A DNA stretch of 64,000 bases, taken from assembly GCA_033085395.1 (NCBI GenBank), contig JANQBS010000110.1, positions 58,801-122,800 of the forward strand, given 5' to 3'. The notes beneath the pieces were generated by a model. The model made no database searches. It saw only the letters and a list, made by a program, of their open reading frames with translations, and was not told the DNA's origin. Shown here piece by piece: positions 23,563 to 33,745 of the stretch. The stretch's first letter is position 1, and every line of letters begins with the position of its first letter. The translations under genes and the position numbers were made by a program. The stretch comes from Xanthoparmelia taractica. Taxonomy: Eukaryota; Ascomycota; Lecanoromycetes; Lecanorales; Parmeliaceae.

Positions 23563-25096
23563 TTCGCCGGAACCTCTTGGGGATGAAATTTCCGTAGAGA
23601 GTGCATATATCAGTGGCTATGAGACGACATATTCGCAAGCATCAACGACTGCTATTCTTTGAACCAGCCCATAACTACAGCGGGACAGGCAGGCAGCTCC
23701 ATGGATTTTGGCTTAGCCACAGATTGGAAGCCCTAAGTCCTAACCATTTTGAGAATTTAGTGCTTGGCATCTAGAGTGAACCCTGCCATATTGACTGTTC
23801 CTACTATGCACCATCCAGGTACCCGTACAGTAGAAGCAGGATAATAATAAGACAGATGATTCATGGTGCGCAGAGTCTACGGAATGTTCATTATACAAAG
23901 TGAAATCATGATGGCAATGATTCCAATAGCGCGTGCTCCTTGGCAATCAAGCAAGATTGGTGGAACCGAAAGTGTCAAAGATGAAAAGCCATGGTCTGGA
24001 TCTCAAGTAAAGCCCACGTGACTCGTGACTGCGTAATTCGTAGTGAACAATGTAGTACTTCGTAGTAGAGTTTGCAGACGTGATGCAAGCTATGCAGCTG
24101 CTGGTTGCTTTGGAAGCAAACTCTTGCTGCGCCGGCGTCATCTTGAGCGGGCCGGGCAGCGTCAAATCAAAGCTGCAGTAGAGAAGTGTCAGCGGGTCTG
24201 GTGACAGTATTGTTCAGATTTTGATCCTTCTGTTTGGCTACGTTGACGCTCGCAAAGAGGATGCCCAATTGGCCATCAGGAACACTCGGTACCGCCGGAG
24301 CGGTCCACCCAAAAAATGGGGATCCTGTTGACTAACTTTCCAATCAGCTTGAAATCCTTGCAGGCGCCACACCGATAGCGGTCATTTGGCAAATGTGAAA
24401 GAGATTGCAGCTGGGGACTTGTAAGGCGAGTGTTGCCATAGCAGCTGCTGATGTTGGTAAGGAAGGTCCGCGGTATTTGGAGGTCAATTTTAGAAGAGAA
24501 TAAAAAATCCTTGTCGTAAGGCGCAATAGCTGAAAAGTTGTGATGGCGCGAGGAAAGGCTTTTGGATAAAGCTGCCCAACCGGGATACCTTGTACTTTAC
24601 CTTGTTACTTGGTAAGTTATTGCCGGCCTGCATGTAAGGGAACTTATTAGGACAATGAAGAAAGCTTGGATACGATGACTGCAAGATGATGCTTGAATCT
24701 GCCAATACAAAGTATAAAATCGAATTCAAAAACTCTCGACTGCATTTGCAGTTGGTCGTCAAGTTAAGTTCATCAGGATCGATCATGACGGGAAGGGTGT
24801 CGTGCACATTGTATAAAAGTATCATCCAAATCATTTTGATGCAAGACATCGAGATCGACAAACTGCTGCAGGTCAAAAGGTGGCCTGTGCTACAGTCCAG
24901 TCACTTTCATACCTACAGCAGTAGTGCAAGATATTATTATCTGCACCACACTGCTATGATAGCACGCGAGTTCGGGGATGATCGGAAAACGCCTTACCCG
25001 CCTCCCTTTTTTTCGCTTGTTCTCAGGGGGTGTTGCTGCTGTCATTTACTTCGTAATTATCAGACGGTCCAAGTCTAGAGCAAGGTAGCACCTAGC

Positions 25097-25121
25097 TAGA
25101 AGTAGTACTTTACTACTTCTA
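25097..25121. repeat. Short near-perfect inverted repeat (hairpin)
   Basis: Eleven-base arms (TAGAAGTAGTA and its complement) surround a 3-base loop. No T-run follows directly, and no gene ends beside it. Confidence 0.7.
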
Positions 25122-25207
25122 CCTAACTTGAAACTGTTGCTGTCTGCTGATCTCTCCCACACTTGTCTCCATTGCAATTAAAGATTACTTGTAGAGAGAT
25201 GATGATT

Positions 25208-25255
25208 ATAATATTATGATTGTTAGTATTATTACTATTACTATTACTATTATTA
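25208..25255. repeat. ATT/ACT-rich trinucleotide microsatellite
   Basis: Imperfect ATT units interrupted by ACT and AGT lie in the divergent promoter region. Confidence 0.8.
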
Positions 25256-25467
25256 CACGCCACTGACAAGGGGGCCGACCCCCCAAAATGTCACTGAAAA
25301 AGTCCAACTCCATAAGGCTAGAACGGGGAACCAGGCTTGCGGGATGCGTGTGGGATTGCTTGCAAAGTAAGAGGTTACCATCGTGGCGCGTGAGATTTGT
25401 ATTCGAAAAACAAGTCTCGACTTCCAAGACGTGTCTTTCAAGCTCCAAACTCCCTTTCTTTTGCTCG

Positions 25468-25479
25468 CCCCCCCCCCCC
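25468..25479. repeat. C12 homopolymer
   Basis: Twelve consecutive C residues in the 5' region of the PH-domain gene. Its length should be treated with caution because homopolymers are error-prone. Confidence 0.8.
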
Positions 25480-26009
25480 AATCACCATCCTTAATCCATA
25501 CATACACTCTCTTACTCACAATCCTCTTCTTCTCTCATTTGACGACTTGAATGATCTCTCGCCGACGTTACCATTGACACGAGGTGTGCTCCATCACCAC
25601 CCCAACACGCTCTTTCTCCGCATTGCCAGTTTCAGCTTCTATGCCGCATTCTCCACTCAGCATTGTCATCCATCCCACCACCATCCAACGGCGTAATCCC
25701 GGTTGACGATTGAGCATCCCGCCTTTCTTCTTCAATACTACCTTCTACTTCTCATTGATCGCATTCCACCACCCTCCAGCAAAAGGGTAGTCCACGTGGT
25801 ATCCAGCCCACGCAGGAGAGCTACCCACGCCTTTCTCATACCTCATCTTGCGCCAAAGTCGTTTTCATGCAGCACGGTTGGGGAATGGATATGCGCGTGT
25901 TGGATCTCCGTTGAGCTCGATCAACTTAAGCCAGTCTTATTCCGACTTCAGGCGCTGGCAGGCCGCACCAAGCCCTTCTCATGCTATCCTATCTCCACAC
26001 CTCTTAAAC

Positions 26010-28997
26010 ATGACATCTTCTAGAGAACCCGTTCAAGAATCTCGACGCAATGGCTTGCGGCTACCACCTATCTCAACTCCCTTCAATAACGAGCCCTCCC
26101 GTCAAAATCATCCCGCAGTTCCCACAGATCCCTTCTTCAACTCAAAGCGAAGCAGCCAGCGCAACAAACATACTTCCATAGTCCCGGACTCGGTTTCACC
26201 CAACTTGAAACGGCGACATTCTAGGTTCGGGCTGTCTAGTCTGTTCAGCAGATCAAAGCCACCAGTGACTGAGCAAGTGCACGAGAAATTGGGTGTACAT
26301 CTGGAATGTGATGAGTCTGTAGGGGCACCAATAGTTGCCGATAGGGCAGGACTACAGAAAAATGACTTCCAGCCTCCCCCTCCGGAATTTCATGCTCTAC
26401 CAGTGACTGACCCCTCGACTGCTACGTTACGGAACCGAGCCTCAAAAACAGCGCTCCCATCCAGACCATCTCACAAAATCGAGCCTACCAGCAGGAGCTT
26501 AGTCGCTTGGGATCCACCTCCACTCTTTCAAGCATATCCTCAAGCAGTCAAGCACGCGACATTGCGGGCCCCTCCACTCTCTGCAGAAACAATCTTGCGT
26601 CTTAACGCTGAAATGAGTAGCAGCTCGAATCAAAGAGTGGAGTCGTACAATCCAGAATTCAACGCAATGAAGTTTGCAAAAGAGAAAAAGTTAAAAAGAC
26701 CTACCCCATTGGATGTGCTGTCGAAGGGGGAATGGACGGATAAAACCTTCGTACTGGTCACCTCCGGCTACTTATTGCAATACGCTGGCCAAGGTCTATT
26801 TGACAGACTGCCTGAGAAGATCATGGTGCTGAGCAAGGAGTCGGCCGCCTTTGCAAGTGATGCCATTCCTGGCAAGCCTTATGTCCTGCAAATATCTCAA
26901 GTCTCCGACGAGGATGGAACGTTGGATAGGGAAGCTTCAAGGTCAATGTTTCGAAGCCTAGGTCTACGAAGCCAAACGAAACGCTCTACTTCTAGCTTCC
27001 TACTTGTGTTTGAGAACCCGGAAGATTTGAGTGCTTGGATGGTAGTTGTGAGGAAAGAAATTCAGGCTATGGGTGGAAAAGCCTACCGGGCGGACGAATT
27101 TCGGAAACCAGCTCAAGTTGAATCCCTCCACCAAAGACCAAGCCAGCGGCGGTATCTGGTCAAAAGGGATCCCAATCGGTTTCCTCAGATTCCGGACCCA
27201 CTGGATAATGCCACTTTCAATGCCAATACTCTTTCACCGGAACTCTCAATGCAATGTGTTGACTCAGTAGATCCTGCTTCTATCAAAAGACAGTCCATGG
27301 CTACTCAGCAATCCGTTGACTCCCGCGCCACATCGAATACAGCCGATTCTATAAGTCAAATCCACCTCGATCGATTGAGAGAAAGCCCTCGACAGTCGTA
27401 TGCATCTACAGCGGGGAAGACAACATCGACATCAAGAGACTCGTCGCCTGGGCTTTCGCCTGTGAACCTCCACCCCGAAGTACCGCAATGGGCCCCGAGC
27501 CTCAACGAAAGACGACAAACAACCTCAATGTATCACGGATTGGTCAGAAGTTCGGTGCAACAGCTGAAGTTGCCAAACAAAGTACGTCGAGAGTCCACAA
27601 TATCCCCTGCGGCGCCTCCATTATCGCAGCCAGTCCCGACATACACACCACAGCAACAACGGACTCCATCCCCTGCGGCACCCAACTTCAGTGTTCCAAC
27701 TTTCAGCAAACGTTACTCGACCTCAAACAACTCTCCTGCATTGACCACTGCAGCAAAGCCGCAAACTCCACCAGTTGGCCTTATCCAGGCGCCTCCTTCT
27801 CCACTTGTGATCAACGAGGAAGACGAAGGCACTGAGAGGCGGGCTTCTACCACAGGAGAAGCCCAGCATCACCAGGAACCGAGCCCAAAGGCCTTGAACG
27901 GTCTTTCCCCAGCAACCGGCAATTCCACACTTGCGGCAGGCTCTTGTGGTCCTATACCCCCATCTGGAGGAGATCGTCCATTCTCCCGTCGCTTTTCCTC
28001 GCTAGAATACTCGAAAGGTGTCTCTCCACTTCACCTGGGTAGTCACTCACCGTCACCGTATCCACCCCCAACCACGGCTTTACCCGCAATACCTGGAACC
28101 AAGCTCTCATCACGAACTTCCAATACAAAACCACCATTGTCTCCATTGCCTCCATTGCCAGTTGCCGCAGAGTCGCGAGCTAGCTCTTCGAGTGCGACTC
28201 CACCAATAAAACTAACGTCTCTTTCGGCAACACCTTCTCCTCGCGGTATGATTGCTCCATCGCCGCCGCCAACAGCTCTACCAGAAATGGAACCCCTACG
28301 AGGGGGTTTTTGTTACCCGCCACCAACGAAAACTCTGCCTGCTGTGCCTGATGTAAGCCCCTCATCACACGCTTTTGTTCTTCCAACCCCTCCAAGCACT
28401 CCGTCCAATGAGCCAACAGCTCATGAGCCACCCGGTGACTCTGTATCGCCTCGAGCGGAAACATCGATAGCTACTGCACCTAATTCTGAAATGGCGCATT
28501 CATCATCTCTGAGCCAAAGTCCCATGACACAAGAATCGACCAATCCCGACCCACCGCGAGCTCGAGGTCTTCGTCGTCCAGTAAGCATGCAAGTGCGCAG
28601 CCAACGTGCTTCAGACCAGGTCACTCCCCCTCAAACCGCCTTCAAGACGACCTTTGACTTGGAAAATACTGCACCGCCGCCAGCAGAGTCGTTGCCGTCG
28701 CCTCCAAGACCTACCCGACATCCTCCACCACCTCCTTCAGAGCAAGCACCTCAACCTCTCGTTCTCGAGAGCTCGCCACGTATCGGTCGAGAGCAACCAC
28801 CAGTATCTACCCTTCCGAGCCCCAGGAGTACGATCTCGGTAATTTCTTCGCCAACCAATTACTCCGCTGAAGCTGCTCCACATCCATTCATTCCTCCGAT
28901 CAAGGTATCAGAGAGGAAGTTCCGTGGATCGCTCGACGGGCCATGGAACTTGTACGCGGCACCACAGCGGAATTTCTTCGATTTGAGTGCGATTTGA
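26010..28997 (+). CDS. PH-domain protein with long disordered C-terminus
   Basis: Single exon, 995 aa from ATG 26010 (MTSSREPVQESRRNGLRLPP). An in-frame ATG at 25848 would add 54 residues, but that stretch is pyrimidine-rich and leader-like. A pleckstrin-homology-like domain covers about residues 235-360 (GEWTDKTFVLVTSGYLLQYA ... SSFLLVFENPEDLSAWMVVV), with the conserved Trp near its end. The N-terminus has a basic patch (LKRRHSRFGLSSLFSRSK). Residues 400-995 are Pro/Ser-rich and low in predicted structure. A role as a membrane-lipid or cortical adaptor is plausible but not shown. I do not recognise a named orthologue. Confidence 0.8.
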   Translation: MTSSREPVQESRRNGLRLPPISTPFNNEPSRQNHPAVPTDPFFNSKRSSQRNKHTSIVPDSVSPNLKRRHSRFGLSSLFSRSKPPVTEQVHEKLGVHLECDESVGAPIVADRAGLQKNDFQPPPPEFHALPVTDPSTATLRNRASKTALPSRPSHKIEPTSRSLVAWDPPPLFQAYPQAVKHATLRAPPLSAETILRLNAEMSSSSNQRVESYNPEFNAMKFAKEKKLKRPTPLDVLSKGEWTDKTFVLVTSGYLLQYAGQGLFDRLPEKIMVLSKESAAFASDAIPGKPYVLQISQVSDEDGTLDREASRSMFRSLGLRSQTKRSTSSFLLVFENPEDLSAWMVVVRKEIQAMGGKAYRADEFRKPAQVESLHQRPSQRRYLVKRDPNRFPQIPDPLDNATFNANTLSPELSMQCVDSVDPASIKRQSMATQQSVDSRATSNTADSISQIHLDRLRESPRQSYASTAGKTTSTSRDSSPGLSPVNLHPEVPQWAPSLNERRQTTSMYHGLVRSSVQQLKLPNKVRRESTISPAAPPLSQPVPTYTPQQQRTPSPAAPNFSVPTFSKRYSTSNNSPALTTAAKPQTPPVGLIQAPPSPLVINEEDEGTERRASTTGEAQHHQEPSPKALNGLSPATGNSTLAAGSCGPIPPSGGDRPFSRRFSSLEYSKGVSPLHLGSHSPSPYPPPTTALPAIPGTKLSSRTSNTKPPLSPLPPLPVAAESRASSSSATPPIKLTSLSATPSPRGMIAPSPPPTALPEMEPLRGGFCYPPPTKTLPAVPDVSPSSHAFVLPTPPSTPSNEPTAHEPPGDSVSPRAETSIATAPNSEMAHSSSLSQSPMTQESTNPDPPRARGLRRPVSMQVRSQRASDQVTPPQTAFKTTFDLENTAPPPAESLPSPPRPTRHPPPPPSEQAPQPLVLESSPRIGREQPPVSTLPSPRSTISVISSPTNYSAEAAPHPFIPPIKVSERKFRGSLDGPWNLYAAPQRNFFDLSAI

Positions 28998-29415
28998 TTT
29001 TCCAACCGTATGTTCGCCCATTCTATTTCGCCATCCATGCTGTGCTGGTCTCAGTATTATAATTAAAGATCTTGTAATTTCTCCAATACGTCAGTTTCTA
29101 GCGGGGGCTGTCTGGGAGTTTGTGTTTAACAAAGGATGGGACTCCACAAAAGGAGTACCAAGAAGAGGTTGTATGGGCTGGTTGCGCTATGATACCCAAT
29201 GGCTAGATTCCTACAATGAGTTTTATCAAAGCTCACTCTATCCACAGAAAATGCCATGGTGAACAATCTGTTTTCGGGATCTGTAGTGTCCACAAGGAGA
29301 GTGGTCGGCATAACTTCGGGATCGACATCAAGCTTAGCGTGCTGAGCTGACTGGGACGTCTTTTATCACCACTTGAGTATCCACTCCCAGTAGCAAGACG
29401 TCCATTTTTCTCACA
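28998..29415. other. Intergenic, 418 bases
   Basis: This is the 3' flank of the PH-domain gene and the promoter of the coiled-coil gene. Nothing else is seen. Confidence 0.55.
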
Positions 29416-30580
29416 ATGCCTGACATCGATTCAATAAACCGGTCCTTTTCACCCTCACATGCCTACAGCAACGGTACTCATTCGCCTTCACGTCACTCGC
29501 CCTCCCGCCATGCTTCAAGCTCCTCTCTTGCAGCAGCAGCTACTATCAATGCAGGCTTCCAAAATCAAGAATCGCGTCGTTCATCCACTAGCTCAAACCG
29601 TGGTCGCCCCTTACCGCAAGCTAGCCGTACTGAGCGCGAGAGGAGGCGCTCAAATGCCTTTCTGAGCTCGCACGACCCCACATTACCCGGCCCTGGAGAG
29701 TTGCAGGTTGGCGATCTGAGAGGCCCGTCACATCAGGGCTTGAACCTCCCGTTTCGTTCAGTTAGTCCGCAAGCGATTGGAAGTCCAGTCATGGGGGGTC
29801 AGCGGGATAGAGCACCTAGTTTGGGCGAGTTGCATCAGGAGCTGGAGGCGGAACAGGAGGCTCAAGTGGTAAGCGGTTTCTCAATCACCGTACCCTGGGA
29901 CCTATATATTCTTCTTACTAAAGCTTTTACGCATACAGAACCGTTTGCTAGAAATGATTCGCCATCAGCAAGCGCAGCTGCAAGCGATCCAGCAACAAGC
30001 ATCATACACACCTCTCAGCAGCTCCACGGCACTCGATGACACAACCCCTCCCTCCGAGCGTTCAACAAATTACCCCTACCCATACGCCGCTCCACCAAAC
30101 CCGGCATCCGCCTCCACGTCCATCTTCAGCAATCCGCAGCCGAGCTCCCCATTCCGTAGCTCTATGGATCTTTCTCGGCAATCTTCACGCCGCTCCAGAA
30201 CACCCAGCCGCACCGCGTCGCCTTCTCTGCGCCCTGTATCTGCTGGTATGCAAGGACCGGGTGAGGACTGGGGCTTTACGGGCAGAAGCCAGACGAGCTA
30301 CGACGAAAGCTCTTTCTACCAGGCGGAGACGCAAATGCTTACGAGAGAGAACCAGATGTTGAAGCAGAGGATCAGGGAGTTAGGTACGTCAACCAGAAGA
30401 GCTTAATCCTACCGATCGTGTTACTTACAACGAGCAGAACGTCAAATCAATGAAAGCAACTCTGCTGCTGCCAATAGCCCGGCCACGCCTTCTAATCTGA
30501 CAGCTCCTCCTCTCGAGCCAGACAACACTGAGGCTGGTCCAGAAAGTCATGCCAGCGCAACTGAGGACAGAGAGGGTTGA
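29416..30580 (+). CDS. Conserved-looking fungal coiled-coil protein, function unknown
   Basis: Exons 29416-29868, 29939-30383 and 30438-30580, 346 aa. Most of the protein is Ser/Pro/Arg-rich and disordered (for example SRHSPSRHASSSSL). Two short helical stretches stand out: LGELHQELEAEQEAQV running across the first intron into NRLLEMIRHQQAQLQAIQQQ, and ETQMLTRENQMLKQRIRELE, a leucine-zipper-like heptad pattern broken by intron 2. The tail is acidic. I do not recognise the family. The coiled coil suggests dimerisation. Intron phases agree and both introns fall inside the helical segments. Confidence 0.72.
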
Positions 30581-31322
30581 GAAATCAATCCGGAACAGCA
30601 CAACTGGAATGCAACAATATTCCTTTGTCACAAGCTTCGGAAAGGAAATGTGGCAGTTGATATACCCGTGGCATTTGTGGGCTTTTCACCTTCAGCCGAT
30701 CTGACAGAGCAGGAATCAGGACAGTATTCGTGGCGGATGAGGAGTATTTCACGATCCAAATCAGCATAATATCATCAGGGGGGGGGCATTGGGAGACGAA
30801 GGAACGATTAAGCATAGCATTTTATACCCCCAGGCAAGTCTCCGTGTCAGGCTTCGCAGCGATCATTTTCAACACCAGCAGTTCAAATAGATAGATAAGC
30901 GTAATCTTCAATCTTTTTTTGATTTGACCAATCTCCTAATCTCCACAATGAATGCATTGGAAATGATGTTCGATTTCCGGAATATGTGGGGGGTTTCTCG
31001 GATTGAAGATTTAGTGGTGGAAGAACGCGAGAGCACGCGCCAGAGAGAAAAAAAAGCGGTGCGGCGCCAACTCAAGACTTTGACCGTGTCAGAGACCTTC
31101 TCCTCTTCCAACTTCAAACCCACCCCCCCCCCCCCAAACTGCACTGTACATCTTCAACATTCTTCTGCCAATCAAAGACTTCACACTCATGATACACCCT
31201 CTTACCTTTTTAATTGATCATGTACAAAACCCTCTAACCCAGGTACTCTCATACTTACACCCAATATCAAGAGTGCTCTCTTCCCTCGCGTTCCCGTATG
31301 AGCCCGCACACCTAGAAGGGAA
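30581..31322. other. Intergenic, 742 bases
   Basis: This is the promoter region of the FHA gene. It holds a G8 run (30780-30787) and a C13 run (31123-31135). No gene is supported. Confidence 0.55.
31123..31135. repeat. C13 homopolymer
   Basis: About thirteen consecutive C residues, 190 bases before the FHA gene start. Confidence 0.75.
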
Positions 31323-32941
31323 ATGCCTCCTTCTCCGCAAAATGTCCCTCTCCCTGTCTCTCCCGTCGCTGGTGTCAAGCGGCCAGCTCCTTCTCTATTG
31401 CCAGCATTCGAGCCCTTCTCCTCTTCGCCAGCACTACCTCGCCCTATGAAGCGCCTCCCTCACGCGTCCCCCGCAAAGTCGGGAAATAGAGAGCGCCAGT
31501 ATCCTACACCTATACCGTCTTCCACCACTATGATGCCCTCTTCTTCTCCGCCTCGAGTACTGCGCACACGTCATCCAGGCTTGATGCGAACCCATTCCGC
31601 AGTCTCTGAGCGGGCTCCTCTAGCCACTGTACCATCTATAGAGCTATCTGGGCATGGAGAGCCAACACTTATGGGCAGATCGAGCAACGGATCCCATTAC
31701 CAGCTGTCCACCAACAAGTTGATTTCCCGCATCCACGTCAGTGCAGTCTACATAGCCGCTAACCCCCCAGCTCCCAAAAAGGTGCAAGTCGAATGCAGGG
31801 GCTGGAATGGAGTAAAGGTGCATTGCCAAGGACGGGCATGGGAGCTCATGAAAGGAGATACGTTCACGTCTGAGACTGAAGATGCGGATATCATGGTTGA
31901 TGTGCAGGATGCTCGTGTGTTGTTGACATGGCCGAAACACGAGAATAGGATCTCGACTCCCACAGATTCAGACTCGACTTGGGATTCCGAGAACTCTCCA
32001 CAGCGCAATGTCACGGCTGCTGCACGTAGCAGGCCTCTAAATACAAGTCCGCTTCGTCAGCAACATAGGTTGCAGTCGCCCGTGTCTCCATCACCGGCCG
32101 TGCAAGCCATTCATGCGCAGCCATCTGGACAGTTGCCTTCTAATCCTCCTATACCTGTACCTGTGCAAGTATATGAAGACGAAGCATCGGACGAAGACAA
32201 GGGCAAACCTGCACCGGGTAATACACAACCTACACAGTCTACACAAGTGGCGTCACAACCTCTGGCTGCTTTGGAAGCGTCCCCCAACGACTTCTCCGAC
32301 GACAATGATGAAGAGAACGATCCTATCATATCCTCCTTCGGTCCTTACGGCGCCAACCTTGGAGCTCGCATGGAATTAGTCACCACCAAAGCTTCGCCGA
32401 ATCGTTATCCCCTGAATCCCCTTAAAGAAGAGAGCATATCACCGCAACGCTCAGGCCAACCCGGCGTCTCTTTCAAGCGTCGTCGTCACAACGCCCACCA
32501 CGACGTCTCTGACTCCATACATCGAGAAGATGACTCCGGGACCGCCATTACACACCACGTGATCAATCAACTGGCTTATTCGCGCCTTCAGTCTACGCCA
32601 CTCTCGACTCTTATGCAAAACCTACCCACCGCCCTTAAGGTACCTTCATTCACAGACGACGCATTGAAGGCAGTGCTGGACAGCACGCGCTGCATTGGCG
32701 CAGTGGAACGTGAGGGCAAGGACGCAGCCGGGAAGCGTCTAGAGAGCGAGTACTACTACATCCCAGAGGCGGATGCAGATGGGAGCCGGCGGGAAGTAGT
32801 TGAGGGGATGGGAGGGAGGGGATTAAGAAATTGTAGGAAGAGTCATAAGGTAGGTACTCCCATATTCAGCCATGGCTGAAGTGGCTCTGATGGCACACGT
32901 GCTAATTAAAAAAGCAATACTACTGGCGAAAACCCAAGTAG
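31323..32941 (+). CDS. TOS4: FHA-domain protein, Tos4/Plm2-like
   Basis: Exons 31323-32849 and 32915-32941, 517 aa. The FHA domain lies at about residues 105-205 (ELSGHGEPTLMGRSSNGSHY, then KLISRIHVSAVYI), with the phosphothreonine-binding GRSS and SRIH elements intact. The middle is acidic and disordered. The C-terminus (PLSTLMQNLPTALK, IGAVEREGKDAAGKRLESEY) ends, after a GCTAAT-branched intron, in GLRNCRKSHKQYYWRKPK. That ending matches Tos4-like proteins, which bind promoters and chromatin regulators around G1/S and replication stress. The tiny last exon (27 bases) is required for this ending. Tail-to-tail with niiA. Confidence 0.8.
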
Positions 32942-33745
32942 CCTCAGCAAAGCCCGAGTCGGCTGTTGATACAATACTACTAATCCAGACCCAAGCATTC
33001 GGGGGTCCCGAGTCCTCATGTGATGTGCATAACCACACGCAGCAACCTGGCGATCACTTTCACTTCGCTTCTCATGTCCAAAGTCTTATACGACTGCGAG
33101 ATACCACTTTTTTTCTTTTTCTTGTTTGCTCTTCATCAAAACTAGGATATTATTCGAGTACGGCCATGCTTGTTTTATTTTCCTACCTGCCTGCCTGCCT
33201 GCCCTGGGTAGGGGGTGTGATGTCTGCATAGCGAGGGGCGCTTGTTTTCCGAGGACCGAAGTCGAAGTCGATTCTTTTCTTTGTACATGCTTGCGTGGGT
33301 TGGGTTGGAGAGGGCCGAAGGGGAGAAATGGCCCGGGGCGGAGAAGGGTAAGGGTAGAAGTAAGGGTAGATGGATAGATTGAAATGGAGAATGCATTTTT
33401 TCATAACAGATCCGTCTTCCACAGGGCCAGGGAGGTTGTTGCGCATTTGTGTGTTACCAACAGATGCTGCTTGTTTGCTATGAACCATCATACGTTGCAG
33501 TAAGTAAGCGAGTTTTTCGTGGGGGAACCCATGTTTGCTTTTCCGAACAGACAAGAATTGTAAGATTAAGAATGACAGCGTAGCTTTATACCCGTTATTC
33601 GTATGTGCGGCCTACGAATAGAAAAGCCATTTGGTACAAAGATCACAAGTAGATTCGACCATTCAATACCCATCTGTTTCCGCCATCTTTTCTTTTCAGT
33701 TATTTTATCCTACCAATCCAACCCCCCCCGCTCCCCTCCCAGCGC
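32942..33745. other. Convergent intergenic region, 804 bases
   Basis: The 3' ends of the Tos4-like gene and niiA face each other here. Short open frames on both strands lack motifs. Nothing further is seen. Confidence 0.55.

Larger units (their letters stand above)
23563..26009. other. Divergent intergenic region, 2447 bases
   Basis: This region lies between VPS52 (minus) and the PH-domain gene (plus). Frames such as 24490-24876 (minus) are A/T-driven and show no motif. It contains a 23-base inverted repeat, an ATT microsatellite and a C12 run, listed below. The last 450 bases are pyrimidine-rich, as expected of a fungal promoter/5'UTR. Confidence 0.6.

Noticed and set aside
23947..24165. 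Minus-strand frame with the phrase LKMTPAQQEFASKA
   Set aside because: It looks mildly protein-like but I cannot match it to a family, and no exons around it extend the frame.
24490..24876. 128-codon minus-strand frame
   Set aside because: Composition is random-like and no motif or splice context supports it.
25703..26009. Upstream frames and the ATG at 25848 before the PH-domain gene
   Set aside because: The sequence is pyrimidine-rich leader-type; the ATG at 26010 has the better coding start.
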